Below are positions 31,724-39,937 of a stretch of 41,214 nucleotides of DNA, in pieces (within the stretch, counting starts at the first letter, position 1; every line of letters begins with the position of its first letter). The notes under the pieces were generated by a model. That model worked only from the letters and a program-made list of their open reading frames with translations, had not been told where the DNA came from and did not search any database. Origin of the DNA: Bryobacterales bacterium (GTDB lineage: Bacteria; Acidobacteriota; Terriglobia; Bryobacterales; Bryobacteraceae); assembly GCA_003136575.1 (NCBI GenBank), contig PLEX01000217.1, positions 1 to 41,214 of the forward strand. The letters are read 5' to 3'. Both the position numbers and the translations under genes were made by a program.

Positions 31724-33553
31724 TTATCCCACGGGCCAGAAGACGCGCGGGATTTTCCTTTCGTGAAGCGACGCCGTGTCCAGTTCAATCGACCGCCCGT
31801 CGGGACCGCGCAAAACAATCCCGGACTCGCCGGATTCAAGGGTAAACTCAAGCGCCGATTCGCTTCGCGGCGCAATAATGGCGGCGAGAACCGCCGGAAG
31901 TTCGGTCACCCGTTCCACGCGGATCACGCGAGCCGGGACTTTGGAGCCCGGAACCTCCGAGTACCAGCCAAACTCCCCGCCTTCCGACGTCTCGGAGCGG
32001 GTTCCGGCCGGGAGCGCGACCGCGTGATCCATGCCATCGCCCAAGTGCCAGAACTGCTCGATCTTGTGACGACCCGCGCCGGTCACCACATCTACGACTG
32101 CCAGAATTTCGCTTGCCGCGACCCACACGAAATGGCGGTCGTGTCGAAGCCCGCGGTAACTGCAGGCTGCGTGAAGATACGTCCATTCGGTACCGGGCAT
32201 CCAGTTCAGGATTTGTGTGACGGGCTTGTCTTCCCAGCGGAAGGGACCGGTCCCGCGCGCCTGATCCAACTCATCGGTTCGGACTGTGTTGTGAAGTGCC
32301 GTGCCGCGAAACCGCGCGCGCCATTCGGGTTCACCCGTGTAAGTGTAGGTACCGGGATCGATCAGAATGTCGCGGCCTTTGTAGCGGAAGACGACGGAGA
32401 GTGCGTGCGCGTGGCTGTGGCCCGCGCCGCCGTGGCCGAATGCGCGCGTGTCCACGACAATGTGCGCGGGCTGATGCGAGAGCACGGCAACGCCCGCATC
32501 GGGGAAGAGCACCGGGCTGTTTGCCGGATTCGGGCTGGCGGGCAGGCTAAATGGCTGCCCCACATGAGGATTCCTCTGGCTACCACAGGGGAAGAACAGG
32601 TGCCCGCCATCGTCGTCGCCAAGCAGCGGCAACGATCCGTCATCGGAGGTCAGCGCCGCCAGATATTCCCGCATCAGCCGGAGCCTGGCGCGATAGTCTT
32701 CGCTTACCGGCGCAAACTGCGCGTGCAGCAGAAACATGTCGAGAGCGTAAACGTGATACGCGCTCGATTGCTCGAAGTGACTGCCATCGGGCCGAACCTG
32801 CCGGGTGATCTCCGAAGCGACGATCTCAGCCCCACGCTGTTGCCACTGCGAAGCGCGGGGCCATTTCGGGAAAGCTACGCCCAGCAGGTGCAGCGCGACA
32901 GCCTCACCGAGCAAATGCGTGTTCGGCGAAAAATACACGGAAAGATTGCGCTCGAGATAGTTGCCATGCCGATAGAGCGAGTTCCACATGCGGCGGCGGA
33001 AATCGGGCGGCAAATCCGGGCCCTCCAGCAGTTCGATCCAGAGCCAGGAAAGAGCGCGGAAGGCCACCTCGAGCGCACTCGCCCAATTGATGCCGCGCAT
33101 GAACGGATTCTGATCGAGCCAGCTTGAAATCTGCAGCGGAATCTCGGTGAGGAATTCACGCCGCCCGCTCTGCCGCCGGGCCAGAGCGAGCACGGCCAGA
33201 TGCTGGTGCCGGTTCAGTTCCCAGACGACCTTGTGATCGCCCGCGCGCGCCGCGTCGAGATAGGGAATCTTGCGGAAGTACTCCAAGCCACTTTCGATGC
33301 CGCGCACATAGTCGCGCCGCCAGCGAATATCGGGGCCGGTTTCGATGTCGTAACCGAGGATGGAGAATTTGTGCGCACAAACCCGTTCGGCGACGCGCTC
33401 AATATCCCCCGGTGTTATCGGCCAGAACGATGGCGGCGCAATATCGGCCACATCGAAGCCCTGGCTTGCGGGCAGTTCCGGAGGGCGCGCGAAAAGAATC
33501 AGATTCGCAATTTCCTGCCGCAGCCGAAACTGAATTTCCGCAAAACTGCGCAC
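31724..33553 (-). CDS. Heparinase II/III family protein (609 aa)
   Basis: The N-terminal half is an alpha/alpha-toroid (VVWELNRHQHLAVLALARR, NPFMRGINWASALEVAFRAL, YSPNT-like YFSPNTHLLGEAVALHLLG, then EQSSAYHVYALDMFLLH with probable catalytic Tyr/His). The C-terminal beta-sandwich has FGHGGAGHSHAHALSVVFRY and IDPGTYTYTGEPEWRARFRG. This organisation is typical of heparinase II/III-like proteins encoded beside exopolysaccharide glycosyltransferases, where they may trim or modify the polymer. No signal peptide is obvious (MRSFAEIQFRLRQEIANLIL). A palindromic repeat-like element (32540-32565) is embedded in frame. It forms an operon with the downstream GT4 gene. Confidence 0.9.
   Translation of the reverse strand: MRSFAEIQFRLRQEIANLILFARPPELPASQGFDVADIAPPSFWPITPGDIERVAERVCAHKFSILGYDIETGPDIRWRRDYVRGIESGLEYFRKIPYLDAARAGDHKVVWELNRHQHLAVLALARRQSGRREFLTEIPLQISSWLDQNPFMRGINWASALEVAFRALSWLWIELLEGPDLPPDFRRRMWNSLYRHGNYLERNLSVYFSPNTHLLGEAVALHLLGVAFPKWPRASQWQQRGAEIVASEITRQVRPDGSHFEQSSAYHVYALDMFLLHAQFAPVSEDYRARLRLMREYLAALTSDDGSLPLLGDDDGGHLFFPCGSQRNPHVGQPFSLPASPNPANSPVLFPDAGVAVLSHQPAHIVVDTRAFGHGGAGHSHAHALSVVFRYKGRDILIDPGTYTYTGEPEWRARFRGTALHNTVRTDELDQARGTGPFRWEDKPVTQILNWMPGTEWTYLHAACSYRGLRHDRHFVWVAASEILAVVDVVTGAGRHKIEQFWHLGDGMDHAVALPAGTRSETSEGGEFGWYSEVPGSKVPARVIRVERVTELPAVLAAIIAPRSESALEFTLESGESGIVLRGPDGRSIELDTASLHERKIPRVFWPVG
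32540..32565. repeat. Diverged copy of the palindromic repeat inside the heparinase gene
   Basis: It shares GGCAGGC at one end and CTGCCCCACAT at the other with the element at 20971, with a changed centre (TAAATGG). Read on the minus strand it encodes part of VGQPFSLPASPN. Confidence 0.5.
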
Positions 33554-33665
33554 CTTTCGCGATTATCGCAGTAGTGTCCGGAGTGGCCAAACGCGGCACA
33601 AAGGCGAGCTTGTATGACCATCCAAAATTGCCCCGCCACGGTCCCCACTCGTGGTTAAATGAACC

Positions 33666-35906
33666 ATGCGACAGATCACCGCCGTTCTGATTTCCCTCAC
33701 ACTGGTCCTTCAGGCGGCAGACACGCCTGCCTCGCTCAGAGGCTATTCGCAGCGGAGCGCGGCGTCCGAGATCGAATGGGAGACGAAGTTCCGCGCCATA
33801 CCGCAACAGGATCGCCTCCGCGAAAATATGCGGCGGTTAACTGCGCGGCCACATCACCTTGGCTCGCCGTACGACAAGGACAACGCCGAGTGGATCCTTG
33901 CCCAGCTCAAATCCTGGGGACTCGATGCGAAGATCGAAGTCTTCGACACCCTTTTTCCGACGCCGCTCGAACGCTCGCTCGAACTGCTGGAACCGATCAA
34001 ATATACGGCGAAACTGGAAGAGCCGGCGCTGCCGGAAGATCCGACCAGCAATCAAAAGAGCGAGCAGCTGCCGACCTACAACGCTTACTCGATTGATGGA
34101 GACGTCACCGGACCCGTCGTGTATGTGAACTATGGCACGCAGGCGGACTATGAACAGTTGCTGCGCATGGGAGTTTCCGTCAGCCGCGCAATTGTACTGG
34201 TTCGCTACGGCGGATCCTGGCGCGGGATTAAACCCAAGCTCGCGGCCGAGCACGGCGCGATCGGATGTCTGATCTATTCCGACCCGCACGACGATGGCTC
34301 TCCGCGAGGCGACGAGTATCCGAAGGGTCCGATGCGCCCGGCATTCGGAGTTCAGCGCGGCAGCGTCATGGATATGCCGGTTTATCCGGGCGATCCGCAA
34401 ACGCCGGGCGTGGGCGCGACGCCGGATGCGAAAAAGATTCCGCTCAATGAGGTCACAACACTGACTAAGATTCCCGTGATGCCGATCTCGTACGAAGACG
34501 CGTTGCCGATGCTGAAGAACCTCAGCGGAGACGTTGTGCCGGAAAACTGGCGCGGCAACCTTCCGATTACTTATCACGTGGGCGGGCCAGGGCCGGCGAA
34601 GGCGCATCTCCATCTGAAGTTCAGCTGGGATCGCAAGCCGCTTTACGATGTTGTGGCCCGAATACCGGGTTCAAAGTATCCCGACGAATGGGTGATCCGC
34701 GGCAATCATCATGATGGCTGGGTCAATGGCGCCGAAGACCCCGTGTCCGGCACGAGTCCCGAACTGGAGGAAGCGCGCGGGCTGGCGGAACTTGTGAAGC
34801 AGGGCTGGAAGCCGGATCGGACCATCATCTACTGCTTCTGGGACGGAGAAGAACCCGGTCTGCTCGGCTCGACTGAATGGGCGGAGACCCACGCCGCTGA
34901 ACTGAAGCAACATGCCGTCGCCTATATCAATTCCGATGGGAATTCACGTGGCCTGTTTCGCGCCGGGGGTTCCCACTCGCTCGAGAATTTCGTAAACGGC
35001 GTGATGAAGGACGTCACCGACCCGGAAACCGGGATGACGGTGTGGAAGCGGGCTCGGCTGGTGGATATTTCACGCGCGACGCCCGAGAAGCGCGCCGAGA
35101 TCCGGTCACGGGCCGACTCGCGTATTTCGGCGCTGGGGTCGGGTTCCGACTACACGGTATTTATCGATCACCTCGGTATCGCGAGCCTCGACGTCGGCTA
35201 CGGCGGAGAGGATGAGAGCGGTGGCCAATACCATTCGATCTACGACGATTTCTATTACTATACGCACTTCATGGACACCGATTTCGCTTACGGGCGCATG
35301 CTGGCTGAGACCGCCGGAACGATGATGATGCGTCTGGCGGACGCCGACGTACTGCCCTTCCAGTTCACCGCGCTGGCTGACACGGTTCATACTTACGTCA
35401 CCGAGCTGAAGAAACTCGCGACAGATCAGCGCACCGAAATCAAGGAGAAAAATACCGAAATCGACGACGGCACGTTCGCGGCCCTTGCCGATCCGAAAAA
35501 GAAAATGGTCCCGCCTGTGAAAGTGCCGGTTCCTCCCTACGTCAACTTTGCTCCGCTGGACAACGCGGCAGACGAGTTAAGCCGGGCCGCTGAAGGTTAC
35601 GAGAAGGCTCTTGCAGCGGCCGGCGACCGCGCGCCCGCGAGTCTCAACGCGAAACTCATTCAAAGTGAACGGCTGCTGACGGACCCAGCGGGTCTGCCGA
35701 ATCGTCCCTGGTTCGAGCATCTGATTTATGCGCCCGGCTTCTACACCGGTTATGGAGTGAAGACCATTCCCGGCGTGCGGGAAGCGATCGAGGAGAAGCA
35801 CCCGGCTGAGATCGAGCAGCAGATGGTCCGCGCGGCGCAGGCGTTGCAGCGGGAAGCGGATCTGCTTGACTCCGCGACCAGTGAACTCGCGGCTGCCAGC
35901 CGATAA
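33666..35906 (+). CDS. M28 family metallopeptidase, glutamate carboxypeptidase II-like (746 aa)
   Basis: A signal peptide (MRQITAVLISLTLVLQAA) precedes the N-terminal segment (RLTARPHHLGSPYDKDNAEW). A protease-associated domain follows (about 110-290, with VVYVNYGTQADYEQLL and AIVLVRYGGSWRGIK), then the M28 catalytic domain. Zinc ligands match glutamate carboxypeptidase II: His348 and Asp358 in GNHHDGWVNGAEDP, Glu395/Glu396 in DGEEPGLLGSTEW, Asp424 in INSDGNSRG, His523 in QYHSIYDDF. The C-terminal transferrin-receptor-like dimerisation domain (about 600-746) ends the protein. All metal and base residues are present, so it should be an active exopeptidase in the periplasm or outside. It is divergent from the heparinase operon. 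Confidence 0.95.
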   Translation: MRQITAVLISLTLVLQAADTPASLRGYSQRSAASEIEWETKFRAIPQQDRLRENMRRLTARPHHLGSPYDKDNAEWILAQLKSWGLDAKIEVFDTLFPTPLERSLELLEPIKYTAKLEEPALPEDPTSNQKSEQLPTYNAYSIDGDVTGPVVYVNYGTQADYEQLLRMGVSVSRAIVLVRYGGSWRGIKPKLAAEHGAIGCLIYSDPHDDGSPRGDEYPKGPMRPAFGVQRGSVMDMPVYPGDPQTPGVGATPDAKKIPLNEVTTLTKIPVMPISYEDALPMLKNLSGDVVPENWRGNLPITYHVGGPGPAKAHLHLKFSWDRKPLYDVVARIPGSKYPDEWVIRGNHHDGWVNGAEDPVSGTSPELEEARGLAELVKQGWKPDRTIIYCFWDGEEPGLLGSTEWAETHAAELKQHAVAYINSDGNSRGLFRAGGSHSLENFVNGVMKDVTDPETGMTVWKRARLVDISRATPEKRAEIRSRADSRISALGSGSDYTVFIDHLGIASLDVGYGGEDESGGQYHSIYDDFYYYTHFMDTDFAYGRMLAETAGTMMMRLADADVLPFQFTALADTVHTYVTELKKLATDQRTEIKEKNTEIDDGTFAALADPKKKMVPPVKVPVPPYVNFAPLDNAADELSRAAEGYEKALAAAGDRAPASLNAKLIQSERLLTDPAGLPNRPWFEHLIYAPGFYTGYGVKTIPGVREAIEEKHPAEIEQQMVRAAQALQREADLLDSATSELAAASR

Positions 35907-35939
35907 CAGATAACCGGATATTGCTGTTGGCCGCCCGCC

Positions 35940-35968
35940 GCGCCGCCCATGATAGCTTCGGGCGGCGC
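35940..35968 (+). terminator. Hairpin after the M28 peptidase gene
   Basis: GCGCCGCCC (35940-35948) pairs with GGGCGGCGC (35960-35968), a perfect 9-bp GC stem 34 bases after the stop, followed by CATTTACGG. The T-tract is short, so it is terminator-like rather than canonical. Confidence 0.5.
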
Positions 35969-36114
35969 CATTTACGGACCGGAAACGTGCGTGCGCCGTT
36001 ACTTACAGTGTCACATGCCTGCAATGAATTCCACGGCATGGCTTCGGCGACGTGGAACCTCCGACAGAGAGAGATGCAAACGCGGCAAAACTGTAAGTTT
36101 TAGCACGAACGCAA

Positions 36115-36237
36115 AAATATAAGTACTATTTTTCTCCATAGGAGAATAGTAATATCAGTACTACTTAGACTACTTTGTATTTGGTACGGTGACGCTCGCG
36201 GCTTGCGCGAGTCCAGATTGACCGGCCACAGGAGGGA
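36115..36237 (+). promoter_or_regulatory. AT-rich control region of the DUF1800 gene
   Basis: Unlike its surroundings, this part of the 334-base gap is AT-rich. AGTACTA occurs at 36122-36128 and again at 36157-36163. Between them ACTATT ... TCTCC-ATA-GGAGA-ATAGT makes an interrupted hairpin. Two ACTACTT-like copies follow near 36162-36177. GGAGGG at 36231-36236 is the ribosome site. I cannot place a confident -35/-10 pair. Confidence 0.45.
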
Positions 36238-36240
36238 TTG

Positions 36241-39200
36241 TTGAATCGTATCAAAATGCTGAAGTCGGCGGTGCCTTTTTTTCTGTTTCCGCTCACGGTG
36301 ACATGCGGCTTGCTTCAGGCGCAGACGGTCGCGGTAGCGCCTTCCGGATACGTGACGGTGGGGCCCGGGGGAACTCAACAATATACGGCCACGGTTACGG
36401 GTGCAACGGGAAGCGCCGCAGTGATATGGCTGGTTGCCGACATCGTGGGCGGAAACTCCACCGTTGGAACAATCAGCCCGACGGGTTTGTACACGGCTCC
36501 CGCGACCGTATCGGCCTATTCGAGCGAAGGGATCAAGGCGGAGCTTGCGAGTAACACAAGGATATCGGGTTCGCAAGCTATCACGCTTCTGACCGCGGGA
36601 CCGCAAATCACCTCCATAACGCCGAACCCGTTGAAGAGCGGAAACACTAACGTAACGATCACCGGCACCGGATTTCAGGCGGGGACAACTGTGCTGTGCA
36701 ATTCGGTCCAGTTATCGAACAACTCCCTGAACGCGACGACCATTACTTCGGGAGTGTACATGGCTCCGGGCGTCAACAGCCTGTCGTGCGCGGCAAGAAC
36801 CCCCGAATCGGCTTACGGCAACACTTTCACCGTGCCGGTGGGGTCCGGGGGCACAACCGCTCCGGTGATCTCGCCCGCTACGGTCACCGTGAAGCTTTCC
36901 GGAACCGAACAGTTCAGTGCACCAGGCACCACCAGCTGGACGGCCGTATCCGGTACGGTGACCGCAGCCGGGTTGTACACCGCGCCCGCGACCATGCCTG
37001 CATCGGGCAGCGACACGGTTACCGCGTCGAATTCCGCAGGTAAGTCGGTCGCGACAGTGACGCTAAAGGCCGCCGGAGCGCCGGTGATCTCGCCCGCGAC
37101 AGTCACGCTGAAACTCTCCGGAACCGAACAATTCAGCGCTCCTGGGGCGACAAGCTGGACGGCCGTATCCGGTACGGTGACCGCAGCCGGGCTGTACACT
37201 GCGCCCGCGACCATGCCCGCGTCGGGAACCGACACGGTCACTGCGTCAAATTCAGCGGGCAAGTCCGTTGCGACAGTCACGCTTCAGGCCGCAGCTGCGC
37301 CGGTGATCTCGCCCGCGACGGTCACTTTAAAACTCTCCGGAACCGAACAGTTCAGTGCACCAGGCGCCACCAACTGGGCGGCCGCTTTAGGGACGGTGAC
37401 CGCAGCCGGCTTGTATACCGCGCCCGCGACCATGCCTGCATCGGGCAGCGACACGGTTACCGCGTCGAACTCATCAGGCAAGTCAGTAGCGACGGTGACG
37501 CTTCAGGCAGCTGCCGCGCCAGTGATCTCACCCGCGACAGCCAGCGTCATGCTCACGAAGACTCAGCAGTTCAACGCGCCGGGGACTACCAGTTGGACGG
37601 CGGTGTCCGGGACGGTGACCGCGGCCGGACTCTACACCGCGCCGGCGACCATGCCCGCATCCGGTTCCGACACGGTCACTGCGTCGAATTCATCAGGCAA
37701 GTCAGTTGCAACAGTCACGCTTCTTACAAACATCCCACCGGTTATTTCGCCCGCAGCAGTAAGCGTCATGCTGACCAAGACTCAGCAATTCGCCGCGCCC
37801 GGCGCTACCAGTTGGACAGCGGTTTCCGGCACTGTGACGGCGTCGGGCTTGTACACCGCTCCGGCGACTATGCCAGCTTCCGGAACGGATATCGTGACCG
37901 CTATGAATGCTGCGGGCTCGTCTTCCGCCACGGTTAACCTGGAAAGCAACGTCCCGCCGGTGATCGCCCCGGCGACCGTTACCGTCATGCTGACCAGGAC
38001 TCAGCAAGTCACCGCCCCCGGCGCTACCGGTTGGACCGCGGTTTCCGGCACCGTAACGGCATCGGGCTTGTATTCCGCTCCGGCGACCATGCCCGCCTCC
38101 GGAACGGATACCGTGACTGCCACGAATGCTGCGGGCTCGTCCTCCGCCACGGTCACGTTAACGACGAATATTCCGCCGACCGTGGTTTCCATCGGGACTT
38201 CGCCTTTGCCTCTCGGCGTATTCGCCACCGCGTTGACCGGAACGGGATTCACCGCACAGTCTCAGGCGCAACTCGGCGCGGTGGCTCTGACGACGACATA
38301 CGTAAACGCGACAACACTCAACATCTCAGGCTTCGCCGGGCCGACCGCCACGGAGAACCTTACGGTGTCCAACGGAGCGCTTGTATCCGCGCCGCTCGCC
38401 GTTCCAGTCGGCGTGGCGAATCCGGCTGTTTCCGTTTCCGCCGCGCGCCGCTTCCTCGAGCAGGCCGCTTTCGGACCCACTCCCGCCGACGCGGCGAACA
38501 TTCAGGCCCTCGGTTTCCAGGGCTGGATCAACCAGCAATTGGCCATGCCCGCCGTGTCAAACTACAATGCGCTGCTCAACCAGAGCCAGGGCGGACTGGC
38601 GGAGACGTTCCTCGCCAACGCGGTCACCAATTCCGATCAGCTTCGGCAGCGCGTTGCCTTCGCGCTCAGCGAGATCTTCACGATTTCAGTCACGAAGATC
38701 ATCTGGGATGGCGATATGGCTCCGTACGAAAACATGCTGCTGAACGACGCGTTCAGCAACTACGGCAAGATTCTCAGCGACGTCACGCTCAGCCCCGGCA
38801 TGGGCGAGTACCTGGACATGGCCAATAACGCCGCCGCCAATCCGGCGGCCGGAACCGTCGCGAACGAGAACTATGCGCGCGAACTCATGCAGCTTTTCAG
38901 CATGGGGGACGTGATGCTCAATCAGGACGGCAGCGTTCAGACGGATGCGAGCGGCAATCCCATTCCAACCTATCTGCAGCCCACCGTCGCCGAACTCGCC
39001 CGCGTCTTCACGGGATGGACCTATACACAGGGCGCGAACCCTCCGCTCTGGGGCGCGTATATCAATTCCAGCGCGCCCATGGTGCCTTATCCGCCTGAGC
39101 ACGATTTCGGCTCCAAGACGCTGCTCAACGGCTATGTGGCTCCCGCGAACCTGACGATGCAACAGGATCTGCAGGGTGCGCTGAACAATATCATCAGCCA

Positions 39201-39906
39201 TCCGAACGTGGCGCCGTTCATCTCGAAGCAGTTGATCCAGCATCTGCTGAAGAGCAACCCGAGTCCGGCTTACGTGCAACGGGTCGCGCAGGCCTTTACC
39301 GCGAGTAACGGCGACATGCCGACGGTTATCACGGCAATCCTGCTCGATCCGGAAGCCCGCGCCAACGACGCCGGCGGCAACGATCAACCCACCGACGGCC
39401 ATCTGCAGGAACCCGCCCTGTTCGTCCCCGGCATAGTCCGCGCCTTCAGTGGCACAATGACGACGGCCAACTACTATCAGCAGTCGCTCGCCGCGATGGG
39501 GCAAGACATCTACAATCCTGCCAGCGTGTTCAGTTACTTTTCGCCCGGTTACCTGGTTCCCGGAGCAGGCGGCCTGATGGGGCCGGAATTTGAAATTGAT
39601 ACTCCGAATGCGGCGATCCTGCGGGAAAACCTTGTGGCTGAGCTCTTCAGCCAGTGGTCGAACCCCGTGCAGAATTACGGACCGGGCACCGTCGTGGACC
39701 TCACGCCGTTTCTTCCGCTGGCAAGCAATCCACAGAATCTGCTCAACGCGCTCGACGTGACGTTGACCCATGGAACCATGCCGGCCGCGATGAAACAAAT
39801 CATCGTGACCGCCGTCACCGCCGACCAGCCGAACGGCGCTCTCTTTCAGGTGGAAGAGGCAGTCTATCTGATTCTGGAATCCAGCTATTACAACGTCTGG
39901 CACTAA
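36241..39906 (+). CDS. DUF1800 family secreted protein with Ig-like repeat stalk (1221 aa)
   Basis: GGAGGG at 36231-36236 best fits the TTG at 36241; TTG 36238 and ATG 36256 are in frame. After a signal peptide (AVPFFLFPLTVTCGLLQAQ) comes a bacterial Ig-like module (about 28-120), then a TIG-like module (ITSITPNPLKSGNTNVTITG). Six exact 73-residue Ig-like repeats follow (about 207-644), then a second TIG-like module. The C-terminal DUF1800 domain (about 730-1221) has ARRFLEQAAFGPTPADA, LRQRVAFALSEIF, NENYARELMQLFSMGD, ELARVFTGWTY and FISKQLIQHLLKSNPSPAYV. DUF1800 genes are habitually followed by DUF1501 genes, as here 31 bases downstream. The pair's biochemical role is not established; both are exported. 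Confidence 0.92.
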   Translation: MNRIKMLKSAVPFFLFPLTVTCGLLQAQTVAVAPSGYVTVGPGGTQQYTATVTGATGSAAVIWLVADIVGGNSTVGTISPTGLYTAPATVSAYSSEGIKAELASNTRISGSQAITLLTAGPQITSITPNPLKSGNTNVTITGTGFQAGTTVLCNSVQLSNNSLNATTITSGVYMAPGVNSLSCAARTPESAYGNTFTVPVGSGGTTAPVISPATVTVKLSGTEQFSAPGTTSWTAVSGTVTAAGLYTAPATMPASGSDTVTASNSAGKSVATVTLKAAGAPVISPATVTLKLSGTEQFSAPGATSWTAVSGTVTAAGLYTAPATMPASGTDTVTASNSAGKSVATVTLQAAAAPVISPATVTLKLSGTEQFSAPGATNWAAALGTVTAAGLYTAPATMPASGSDTVTASNSSGKSVATVTLQAAAAPVISPATASVMLTKTQQFNAPGTTSWTAVSGTVTAAGLYTAPATMPASGSDTVTASNSSGKSVATVTLLTNIPPVISPAAVSVMLTKTQQFAAPGATSWTAVSGTVTASGLYTAPATMPASGTDIVTAMNAAGSSSATVNLESNVPPVIAPATVTVMLTRTQQVTAPGATGWTAVSGTVTASGLYSAPATMPASGTDTVTATNAAGSSSATVTLTTNIPPTVVSIGTSPLPLGVFATALTGTGFTAQSQAQLGAVALTTTYVNATTLNISGFAGPTATENLTVSNGALVSAPLAVPVGVANPAVSVSAARRFLEQAAFGPTPADAANIQALGFQGWINQQLAMPAVSNYNALLNQSQGGLAETFLANAVTNSDQLRQRVAFALSEIFTISVTKIIWDGDMAPYENMLLNDAFSNYGKILSDVTLSPGMGEYLDMANNAAANPAAGTVANENYARELMQLFSMGDVMLNQDGSVQTDASGNPIPTYLQPTVAELARVFTGWTYTQGANPPLWGAYINSSAPMVPYPPEHDFGSKTLLNGYVAPANLTMQQDLQGALNNIISHPNVAPFISKQLIQHLLKSNPSPAYVQRVAQAFTASNGDMPTVITAILLDPEARANDAGGNDQPTDGHLQEPALFVPGIVRAFSGTMTTANYYQQSLAAMGQDIYNPASVFSYFSPGYLVPGAGGLMGPEFEIDTPNAAILRENLVAELFSQWSNPVQNYGPGTVVDLTPFLPLASNPQNLLNALDVTLTHGTMPAAMKQIIVTAVTADQPNGALFQVEEAVYLILESSYYNVWH
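36859..38172 (+). repeat. Six tandem 219-bp repeats (73-aa Ig-like units)
   Basis: Units begin at 36859, 37078, 37297, 37516, 37735 and 37954, every one exactly 219 bases apart, and end at 38172. Each encodes (A/P)PVIxPAxxxVxL... GTVTAxGLYTAPATMPASG ... SATVTL. Units 1-3 share KLSGTEQFSAPG; units 4-6 share MLTKTQQ or MLTRTQQ, so there are two subfamilies. DNA identity is high enough for unequal crossing-over. Confidence 0.95.
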
Positions 39907-39937
39907 GCCGGGGAAAGAGAAACAGAGGATACGAGAA

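Noticed and set aside
33711-33732. CAGGCG ... CGCCTG inverted repeat at the start of the M28 peptidase gene
   Set aside because: Same arms as the dispersed repeat, but it falls in the signal-peptide coding region (LQAADTPAS) and is short; chance is likely.
36859-38172. CRISPR-like periodicity
   Set aside because: The 219-bp units are coding, in frame throughout, and have no short-repeat/spacer alternation.
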